Below are positions 1 to 8,411 of a DNA stretch of 64,000 bases, piece after piece. The position numbers and the translations under genes are program-made. How positions within the stretch are numbered: the first letter of the stretch is position 1; each line of letters begins with the position of its first letter. Origin of the DNA: Aulostomus chinensis. Its lineage: Eukaryota > Chordata > Actinopteri > Syngnathiformes > Aulostomidae. Below the pieces are notes generated by a model that did not search any database, was not told the origin of the DNA, and saw only the letters and a list, made by a program, of their open reading frames with translations. The stretch spans positions 7,969,953-8,033,952 of the forward strand of contig JBBMOA010000003.1 of NCBI GenBank assembly GCA_037954235.1, given 5' to 3'.

Positions 1-1429
1 CTGTGACGTGCTGCTGTCCCGGACCGGCTGCCATTCCACTAGAGCACTGCTGTTTTGGCTCTGTCTTTTGATTTTTTTTTTTTAACTCTTTCTTTTGACT
101 CTTTTGGCTGTGTTGGTTCCCATACTTTTGGGGCTTGTTCTGTTATTTTTCTTTGCATTTAATTATTGTACATTGTTGTTAATTTCTTATAGATTTTTGC
201 AATTATATCAGTGTGATTAAGTTCTCTTTTCTCTGGCCTTCATTTGATTTTCTTGTGTTTTGTTGGACAGGTGCCGTGTGCTGACGGCGGCAGTTCTTTC
301 CTGGTGGTGGCTTCTTCTTCACAAATTTCTTTTGTTGCAGTGTGAGTGTGACATCACGGGTGTTATGATTTGAGGAGTTTCTTTTGGTTCGGTTTGCCCC
401 CCTGCCGCCTGGTAAGCCACACACCTGCATGATTTTATTTACTGCCCTGGCCTGTGCAACTGCTGTTTTTAACGGAATGGTATTATTCCCCTGTTTTTAA
501 AGTATGAATTATTAAAAAAATATTTGTTTATATTGTCTCTTGCTTGTGGGCTTTTCAAACCTGTGTGCCTGCGAAATACAGGATTTCCTGGGAGCTAACT
601 GCTACCAGGTGGCGTTGTTGAACTATTATCACCCCCCCCCCCCCCGTTATGCCACATGAGCATATCTGAGCCCCCCCCCCCCCAAAAAAAAAAGACTGTT
701 GGGACCTGTGGTTTGTCCTTCAACATACATTTGTAAAGTCAGCACATGAACATCCCTAATACTGTATCAGTGCTTTTAACAGTCCCTATAGAGATTCCCT
801 AAGTCTGCAGTAAGTCTCAGCTGTGACGATTTACCAAATCCTGCCTGACCTTTTATGGAGAAGCAGAGAAACTAACAGGTCTAAAATAGTTAAAGCTGGT
901 TATATATTTCTTATGAACTGCACAGTTCATAGGCATTATGCATTACCATTAGCTCATTACTTGATAACTCCCATCTAATAAAGAAAAATACATAAACATA
1001 ACAAGGGAAATGCATAACCAATAAATAAAATTAAGCAAGATTCAACAGCAGGCATCCTGCCAGAGGGGAAATGGACGAGGAAGATCTACACGGGTCCGGG
1101 GCTACTGAGAAGTACTGGTATGCTGGAGATGTCAGGGCGTTTAGCGTCCACTACTTGCTGTGGTTCTTCTGGCCCCCTCGGAGGAAGTCCCAAAGTCATG
1201 GCCATGGTGGATCACTACACAAAGACAAATGTGTCTGTTACAGAGACTATAACAAGAGCTAAAACAAGCTACAAACAAACGCAGCAGCCTACCTGTTCGC
1301 ATGGAGAGCAGAGGGACAACAAAAGGTCAGGCAGTGGGAGGGGCCTCAAGTCAGAAAGCCAGAGGCTCAAGGGAAAGGCACGGTCGTTTATATACCATCG
1401 CCCCATTTTCTGATTGACTAATTGGCCAA
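1..1429. other. Noncoding stretch, no gene seen
   Basis: No supported coding region. Two long C-runs occur (632-645 and 671-683, the latter followed by ten A). The T-rich 1-600 part looks faintly like the U3/R part of a fish LTR (ending near a sequence CAGGATTTCCTGG), but no partner copy or primer site was seen. From about 1030 to 1430 the sequence may belong to the BEL element on its right, but I could not align it. Confidence 0.4.
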
Positions 1430-1519
1430 GTAGAGTGCACTGCAGCAGGCTCCTGCATTTGGGATTTGAGAAATCAGAGTTGTCTTCCTTTAAAGCCAGT
1501 TGTTGGGCTTTGACATAAT

Positions 1520-1776
1520 CCCATCCATTCATTAATTTTCTACCGCTTATCCTGTTAAGGGTCGCAGGGGGGCAGGAGCCCAGCTGCCTTCGGGCGAGAG
1601 GTGGGGTACACCTTGGATGGGTTGCCAGTCCATCGAAGGGCCAACACATATAGACAGATAACAATTGGCTCTCACAGCCACACCTACAGTCAATTTAGAG
1701 TATGTGATTAATCTAGTCTCCTCTTGCATGTCTTTGGACTGTGGGCGGAAGCCAGAGTGCCCGGAGAGAACCCACG
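1520..1776 (-). mobile_element. tRNA-headed SINE copy, head missing
   Basis: This is an antisense copy of the SINE family that recurs through the window. It keeps the GGAT-type tail (CCATCCATTCATT), the CCGCTTATCCTGTTAAGG block, the GCCAGTCCATCGAAGGGCC block and the middle CATGTCTTTGGACTGTGGGC. It breaks off before the promoter head. It interrupts the left LTR of the BEL element. Confidence 0.85.
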
Positions 1777-1983
1777 TAGGCTCACTAATGGGTCTGCTGC
1801 TTGCCAGTGTGGCTGAGCATGTTCCAACTTATTCGGGCAGTGTTCATGCTTTGCTTGTGGGAGTTGTGGATCACTTGGTCCACCTACGGCAAGCTGGTCT
1901 CCATTGGTCTGCCATTTAGTTCTTCCCTGCAGGCGTAGCAGGTACTGATGGATGAAGTTTGACCAGAAATTGTCTGCTAGTAC

Positions 1984-2424
1984 CTAACTATGCCTCCATC
2001 GCCGTGTCCCCAGACGACCGCTGGAGTCATACAAGGGCTGTGCCAGTGATGAGTTACGACGTCCCTTAAGCAGAACTTGCGGCATAATTGGGTCAGGGTC
2101 GGCAGCGTTGGTTGAGACATATCTGTGTGGTTTAGCATTTAAGATCCCCTCAACTTCAATGAGGACAGTGTGCACTGACTGCTCTTGAAGGATGACTCTG
2201 AGCATTGTTTTCATAGGTCGAACTGCGTGCTCCCAGGCCCCACCAAAATGTGGAGCACTTGGAGGGTTGAACTGGAAAGGTCTTAACAATAAATAGGCCA
2301 AAACAGTCCACTCATGTGGAATAGAATGGAGGCTTGTAGATGTACAGCCTGGAGGGTGGGAGATCTGCCATCTTGGGAACATCTGGCTTGGCATGCCAGA
2401 GCTGTGCTGATGCCTCCATATCAC
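1984..2424 (-). pseudogene. BEL/Pao integrase C-terminal remnant
   Basis: The frame contains FNPPSAPHFGGAWEHAVRPM, then VEVEGILNAKPHRYVS, ADPDPIMPQVLLKGRR and LGTRRWRHS. These are the signature blocks of the BEL/Pao integrase core end and C-terminal part. The catalytic Glu region (GGAWE) is visible. The frame lacks the upstream zinc-finger and first catalytic Asp segments, which are shifted or lost. Confidence 0.85.
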
Positions 2425-2990
2425 CTCCCGGCCATGCAGGACCTGGTACTAGTGTCTCATCTAAGCTAGTATCCATTCTGGTCCCAGATGGAGAAGCTTG
2501 TGATTGAAGATTGAAGTTGTGATCTGGTGTGCTGGGTCCAGCATTATTGGATGGATAGCATCTGCTTCTACATCCTCTGCATGCCACAGTCTATCTCCAA
2601 TGCAAAGTAGTCTTGTGCCTTCATCATATTCTGGTGAGAGTGTGACCAGATGACTGTCAGCTGGAATGGGTCAACTGGCCTTGAGGGCTTTTAACTCACC
2701 AGGAGTGAGTCCTGCTGAGTCTGAGCCAAGAGTAACTTCTCTGCTGTGATGTAGCTGGCCACATCTGAAGTCCCACAATCATAGGAGGCAGCCGCCCCAT
2801 GAAGGGAAGTAGTCTGGACAAGATCCTTCCAGGTGTGGAACTGAGTCAGCTCAGAAAGGTCTGGGTTCTGAGTCTCTGATGTAATACCTACGAGGGTGGA
2901 CTTGCTAAGTTCAACAGTCAGGCTCAGGTACTGCTGCTGTGGAAATGATTGAACACTGGTCAGGAGGCTGATGGAGGAAATCCAGACCAT
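2312..2990 (-). pseudogene. BEL/Pao pol middle region remnant
   Basis: The minus-strand peptide DLSELTQFHTWKDLVQTTS followed by ITAEKLLLAQTQQDS resembles the region between RNase H and integrase of fish BEL/Pao polyproteins. Further on, the frame at 2312-2587 holds the start of the integrase region but is shifted. It lies between the RT and integrase remnants, which fits pol order. Confidence 0.65.
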
Positions 2991-3113
2991 TAATCTATCA
3001 GTGAGGCTGCGCCAAATCTGAAAACCTCAGACCTCGCATTATGTCATGCACCATATTTCTCATGGAATCCACATACCTCCAGCTTGCTACCTTGGTCAGA
3101 GTTTGAATCTCTG

Positions 3114-3850
3114 CTATACGTGTGCCAAAAAAGACCTAGGGCTGTGTAAATGTTCCTCAGGGTTGGTGCAAGGTGGTCCGCTGGATGGAGGTAAAAGCCA
3201 AGTGAGACAGCCGATGAAACAATTCCACTGGAGGCCCAAGGTGAAATCTTGCAGGTTGTTACTGCCCTTAGACATCGTCCCCCAGAGGCCAAAAAAAAAT
3301 CTGGCCTCTGGAGGAAGGTGCTTGATCACTGCTGGCATATTACTTGCCCACTGCCTGAAATCAAACCTACCTTTCTGGAGTAGCTGGCGTAGGTCGCCAA
3401 TGCAAGCTTTGACTTCAGCAGTAGTACGGGGGCTATGTAGCCAATTGTCCACGTAAAAAGAGTGCTCCCAAACCTCAACCAAGTTGGACTTGTTACCACA
3501 GTTGTCCCAAAAATAGCACCAGAGGGGGCACACACACACACAAAACAAGGGCTGTAAGTAGGGCTGAATGGCAGCACCTGCCATTTGTAAATGGTTGGCT
3601 ACTCTTCCCTCTGCTTGTCTCTCCAGATGAACCTCAGCACTGGTGTGTCGGTGGGCTGCAGACAGATCTGATGGAGCATCGCCTTTTCGTCCCAGCTTAC
3701 AGCTTCTGAGTGCTGACAGAACCTCACCAAGACACAAAGTAGGGAAGGCCCTAAAGTTGGACCAGGCAACCGTAGCTCATTCAGTGACTGTCCTTGGTAT
3801 TGGAAAGAACAGTCAGAGACAAATCTTTCTTTTCTGTTGTGGTGGACCAT
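3114..3850 (-). pseudogene. BEL/Pao reverse transcriptase remnant
   Basis: Minus-strand peptides in at least two frames match the BEL/Pao RT domain. The upstream part reads DCSFQYQGQSLNELRLPGPT then SWDEKAMLHQICLQP (motif A region). The downstream part has SFYVDNWLHSPRTTAEVKAC (motif C region) and FDFRQWASNMPAVIKHLPPE. Frameshifts separate the pieces. A CA-rich stretch near 3530 has replaced part of the palm. The family copies reverse-transcribed RNA for LTR integration, but this copy cannot be functional. Confidence 0.85.
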
Positions 3851-4432
3851 CTAGTCAGTTGTCAGCTTCTTGAATTCCTCGCAGGAGTTAAGGTAATGGT
3901 CACGATTGTCACAATATGGGTAGTGAGGTTTGGGCTTGGCCTTTGCCTGTGTAGGCTCTGCCCCTTCAGCCACATTGACGCACACAACAGTTAGCTTCTC
4001 TTTGAGTTGGGTGGTTGGCTGATCTTTCCTAGCCGGTCAGAGGGTATCTGTCTGTTTGTCTGCAGTGCGCTCGTATGTGGTGCGGATCACTGCTGAACTG
4101 AGACTTTACAGGATTGAGGTTTGTTGAAGTATGAACTTATTGCAGGTGGTGGGCCACCAAGAAGTTGTTACTCAAAAGACCATGACATTTGAGTCGTAGT
4201 AGCAGGTGGAGCTGGGTGCACGGAGGGCTGGAATCCAACTTGGTCATCACCCAGGTAAGCAGTGCTCTATCTGTGGATGGCTTTGGTGCACTGCAGTGTC
4301 TGAGGCATTGTCCATGATCTTCTTCTTAGGTTGCACTCAATCCAGCTTGAAGGGCCAACGTTTGAGAGGGAGCCTCGGTTGAGGCAGCAGATTATGGACG
4401 ATGATTCCGGTTAGAGAATCAAGGCACTTGGA

Positions 4433-4434
<2 letters not shown>

Positions 4435-4511
<77 letters not shown>
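4435..4511. repeat. (GA)n microsatellite inside the 5' LTR
   Basis: About 38 GA units sit in the right-hand LTR of the BEL element. The equivalent place in the left LTR (about 1468-1480) has only GAGAAATCAGAG, so the array expanded after insertion in this copy only. Confidence 0.95.
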
Positions 4512-4515
<4 letters not shown>

Positions 4516-5059
4516 ATCCCTTTAATGCTGGTTGTTGGGCTTTAACATAATTGTACAACTTATGTGTGGTCTGAAAATAAAGAAAGGCAATAAACTGTAT
4601 CACAAAAAAATGTTTAGCATATTTTTAAATAAACATTCCTAAATGAACAGCCATATGAGCAACAACAAAAACACAATATTAGTAGTGGAACAAGCAGTAC
4701 AATTACCAACATAACATTAGCAGAGGCAAAGCATGATTAATAGCATGGGAGCCTTTGTATATCAAATGTTAAGCACAGTAAATGATTTACATTTACATTT
4801 CACAAACACAACAAATAAACCCAGTTGCAATATTGGTATTAACTTACATTTTCCTCAAGAACACACACACACTTAACGAAACATGCAGAAAGCCCATGCA
4901 GCTTCACACAGTCTGCTCACTAACTGGCCTGCTGCTTGCCAGTGTAGCCGATGACTTTTTCAGGCAGTGTTCATGCTTTGCACCAATAGATGGTGCTGTT
5001 GGACCTTGACCTATAAAGCTTTCTCACACCCACATCAAAATGAGATATATTGATTAATA

Positions 5060-5584
5060 ATCGGTATGAATTAACTTGCCGGATAAAACCTGAGGTCCAG
5101 TCTTGGTGTTAGCTTCGAATCAGATCTGAGCTTTTTAAGTCCCACATTAACAAGGTAATGAAAGCATAATTTTTCCATCTCAGAAATATAGCTAATGTGC
5201 AAGTACATATAAACCCAAAAGATGCTGAGAAATTATAAACACTTTCATATCAAGTAAGCTAGACTACTGTAACGCCCTTTTTCACTGGCCGCATGTGGAA
5301 AACCACGAAGAGACTTCAGGCTGATCCAGAACTCTGCAGCCCGGTTGTTAATCAAAACCAAGAGGAGAGCACACTTTAGTCCAGTTCTAGCTGCTATTAA
5401 CTGGCTTCATGTAATTTATAGAACAGACTTGAAGGTCCTCCTCACACACAAAGCACTTAATGTGCTAGGACCAAGCTACATTGTTAAATCCCTCATTATA
5501 CATGCCCTCAAGCTCATGTTTTAATTGTTTACTTTTTGTTGTAAAGCACTTTAAAGCTGCAGTTTAAAGGTGCTATACAATAAA
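5060..5584 (+). mobile_element. LINE 3' end fragment (CR1/L2-like ORF2 tail)
   Basis: Plus-strand translation in shifted frames gives pieces typical of the CR1/L2/Rex1-type ORF2 C-terminus: DYCNAL-like after a gap, LIQNSAARLL, SPVLAAINWLHV and ALNVLGPSYI. The following 3' UTR contains GTAAAGCACTTTAAAG and CTATACAATAAAT, a common end of fish LINEs of this group. No EN or RT core is present, so it is a 5'-truncated dead copy. Confidence 0.75.
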
Positions 5585-5663
5585 TCTATCCATTTTCTAC
5601 TGTTTATCCAGTAAAGTCCCTATCCCAGCAGCTGTGACCACACGCTTGCACCACTGTGCCGCC
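5585..5663 (-). mobile_element. SINE copy with internal deletion
   Basis: The antisense tail block (ATCCATTTTCTACTGTTTAT, then CCTATCCCAGCAGCTG) is joined directly to the last bases of the head (GCACCACTGTGCCGCC). About 290 bp of the body is absent. It abuts the AAT array and the next, opposite-facing SINE. Confidence 0.7.

Positions 5664-5720
<57 letters not shown>
5664..5720. repeat. (AAT)n microsatellite between two SINE copies
   Basis: Nineteen uninterrupted AAT units separate an antisense SINE remnant from a sense copy. Confidence 0.97.
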
Positions 5721-5721
<1 letters not shown>

Positions 5722-6090
5722 GTGCAGTGGTAAGCACTGTTGCCTCACAGCAAGAAGGTTCCGGGTTCGAGTCCCGGCTAAGGCACAGGATCTTTCTGTG
5801 TGGAGTTTGCATGTTCCCTATGCCTGCATGGGTTCGCACCGGGTACTCCGGCTTCTTCCCACCATCCAAAGAGATGCAAATAGGACTAGGCTGATTGGAT
5901 ACTCTAAATTGACCATAGGTGTGGCTGTGAGAGTGAATGGTTGTCTGTCTATATCTGTTGGCCCTGCAATGGACTGACGACCTGTCCAGGATGTACTCTG
6001 ACTCTCGCCCGAAAGCCGCTGGGATAGGCTCCAGCTCCAGCTCCCCCATGACCCTTAACAGGATAAGCAGAAGAAATTGGATGGATGGAT
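5721..6090 (+). mobile_element. tRNA-headed SINE, near full length
   Basis: Sense copy. A-box-like GGTGCAGTGGTAAGCACTG, then B-box-like GGTTCGAGTCC, form the Pol III head. The body follows with GTGTGGAGTTTGCATGTTC, CTCTAAATTGACC, GTTGGCCCTGCAATGGACTG and CTGGGATAGGCTCCAGC, and it ends in GGATGGATGGAT. The right flank is an ATT-rich tract. Confidence 0.9.
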
Positions 6091-7839
6091 TATTACTATT
6101 ATTATTAGTTACATGAATAATCTAGTAGATTCCCAAGAAGCAACTTCACTGCTACTTGTTGCTAAATCTTAGATCCTTCAAGGTACAGAAACAAACATGA
6201 TCAAAACTTTTCGGAAATGTTAAAGGAAAGGTAGATGTAAACAAGTGTGTCGAGCAAACAAAATAGAGTCTTCACCCTGGAGTACCTGCGGGCTCAGGCC
6301 CTAAAAATGTTCCATGTAGGTTACATTGAGTCAAACATGTATACCTATTAGATTGTGTGATCAGGGATATTTGGATTCGTTGATTGGGCCATAATTTGAA
6401 GGTTAAAATAATGCTACTAGTGTTCTTTTTAACATCAATCATTTGTTTACATTACAGGGGAGGACCGACAGGACATGTAACATGTGAGGGAGGGGTGAGT
6501 TGCTTTTTCAGCAGTGACCACCAGAGGAAGACACTCTCTAACAATGGAGCTGAAAACATACTTCTGGAAATATGTTTGAACAACATCATCACTGAAATTT
6601 GCCAATTGTTTGTGGAAGGAGTTTTTCCAGGAATTCGTAAGGTGTATATGATGGCTAGGCAGATTAGTGTAGTAGCCCATGTGCTTGAAAGAGATTTTTT
6701 AGTACCTTTTGTCAAAATTACTTGAGACTTACTGTTAATCACATGACATACTTAATTTCTAGTAACCTAAGCCACAAATCTTAAAAAAAAACACTTGACG
6801 CCCAGTAAAGCCTGATAATTGACAAAGTAACTGACCAAAATAACTTCATCACACTAAGTCAATACAAACAAAGCTGAAGGTTTGATGTAAAGTTGAGTTA
6901 TGAATAGGCCTAGAACAAAAACATTCACAAAGAACTTCATTTTTTATGTTGTTTTTGTCAGAAACCTGACATTATGTGACACATCACTACAATTTACAAA
7001 TGATGACTTGTAGTTTTATGAAACATAATCAAATTTTAAACCTATTTCCAAACTCATATTTATGAAGCATTTCATCATCTTTTCCAAAAATCTCTTAAAC
7101 AACAAAATTCATCTTAGTTCACATATTTTGCTGCATGTCCTTTAACAATATTCCATTTTACCCTGCTTGTTAGGAACCATTTCTAAAATGTCAAATGTCC
7201 ACCTTAAATGTTCACTGATCTGTGTGTGTGGCCTGACTACTACACCTCATTTTGTTAAAGGACATCTCTTTTCCAGCAATGTTCTAATATATTGTGCTTT
7301 GGAATATGAGTCAAGTAGCTCCTTCTGTCCCTGCCATGTTATCTGTACAATCATAATTACATTTATGAGCCATTTCATAAACTCACATCTTAGATGACCA
7401 AAGCATCAAAGGTCCACCTACAGTATTAACCCTTATTTGGAGCAGGTCTTGTGAACTATAGTCATAGGTCATAATTCAGCCTACTTTCTTCCTCTCACCC
7501 CTCAGTTGGCCTGAGATCAAGAGGGAAAATCACCATCTGAGATTGATAACATCTTACACCGTTTTCTGTATTTTAGCCAACAAACGCAAAAATTATATTT
7601 TTTAAATTGTAAATTGTAATTGTTCAATCTTAACACGTGTATGAACTATTTTGCGCTTCAACAGATTGCATTACTTGCAAAATCTTCCGTAGGTCATAAT
7701 TTAGCCTATAGTCCCTTAAAAGCCATATTTTCTTCCCTTCATTTCTTTATTAATATCATCATTATTATTTAAAATTTTTTTTTTATTTTTACAAAAAATC
7801 CACGCTGGATCGGTGTATTTTTGCAACAGCTAGTATGAA
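6091..7839. other. Noncoding DNA upstream of barx1
   Basis: No gene or conserved protein frame is supported here. Two overlapping frames near 6384-6742 look like chance ORFs. The interval holds one copy of a recurrent hairpin module (6262-6306). It is otherwise AT-rich single-copy-looking sequence. Confidence 0.5.
6262..6306 (+). repeat. GGGTC/GGCCCT hairpin module, copy 1
   Basis: The sequence AGAGTCTTCACCCTGGAGTA followed by CCTGCGGGCTCAGGCCCTAA resembles modules at 17847, 18822 and 31894, with several substitutions. It is flanked by A-rich DNA. Confidence 0.6.
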
Positions 7840-8209
7840 GACAGACAGACCTGAGAAGAGGTGGAGCTATGACGAGGCTCATAAAACCCAAAGATTATTC
7901 ACCAACTCACCACCAAGTTGACTCGATCGGCGGCTGACAATAGTTCGGTCCTCCGCAGTTTACTCCCGGTGGGGCAGGGGCACTCTAAAAGGCTGCTTCT
8001 CTGAAAAATCTCATCTGGCCTGAAGTTTCTGCGGACGCAGTAAATTCGGCTGCCTGTACTTTTTATTATCGAGAGCCCGAGGATACTTGATGTACTGTAT
8101 TATTCTGCGGACTGTAAAGGCATCAAAGTGGGAATATGAGAGCTAGTTTGCTCATCTGAAGGAGAGGTAATCCCTGGGCGCGTTTAGTGTCCTCAAAGGT
8201 GACCAGACT
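7840..8209 (+). promoter_or_regulatory. barx1: barx1 upstream region and 5' leader
   Basis: This block just upstream of the start codon is clearly less AT-rich than its surroundings and carries several CG dinucleotides (for example CGATCGGCGG at about 7924-7933). A weak TATA-like CATAAAA lies near 7880. No transcription start can be fixed from sequence alone. I call it the likely proximal promoter and leader by position and base composition. Confidence 0.45.
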
Positions 8210-8411
8210 ATGCAGCATCCTTTGGACATGGGGGCACATTACTATCCTCCAGAAGTTCACCATGATCACAGAACTCATCGCTATCGGAGTTTCATGATCG
8301 AGGAGATACTGACCGACCATCCGCAGCACAAAGCGACGGCTTCGGCAGGGGAGCTACTCAAATTTGGAGTGCAAGCTCTCCTGTCCGCCCGGCCATTGCA
8401 CAGCCAGCTGG
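8210..8411 (+). CDS. barx1: barx1 coding exon 1
   Basis: This exon encodes residues 1-67 plus one base of codon 68. It opens with ATG in a good initiation context (A at -3) and reads MQHPLDMGAHYYPPE. It ends at a consensus donor, GTAAGT at 8412-8417. Reading through the donor reaches a stop at 8417-8419, so splicing is needed. Intron 1 (8412-9410) is about 1 kb with no recognisable repeat. Confidence 0.96.

Larger units (their letters stand above)
1430..4973 (-). mobile_element. Degenerate BEL/Pao LTR retrotransposon
   Basis: A minus-strand LTR element is supported by BEL/Pao-type RT, linker and integrase peptides in the right order (3850 down to 1984), set between two direct repeats. The repeats share the phrase TTGTTGGGCTTTRACATAAT (1500-1519 and 4535-4554) and a block of about 65 bp with CTGCTGCTTGCCAGTGTRGC (1781-1846 and 4915-4973). 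Reading on the minus strand, LTR outer ends near 1846 and 4973 begin TGAACACTGCC. The left (3') LTR has been invaded by a SINE at 1520-1776. The right (5') LTR holds a large GA microsatellite. All frames are interrupted, and no gag could be recognised. Confidence 0.8.

Noticed and set aside
1..620. Solo LTR at the left edge
   Set aside because: The T-rich sequence is suggestive, but no TG...CA ends, primer site or second copy could be shown.
5735..5800. tRNA gene at the SINE heads
   Set aside because: The A- and B-box-like sequences do not sit in a foldable cloverleaf with acceptor stem, and they occur in every SINE copy.
6384..6742. Overlapping 113-, 96- and 77-codon frames upstream of barx1
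   Set aside because: They are open on both strands at once with no domain or repeat signal, as expected from chance in this composition.
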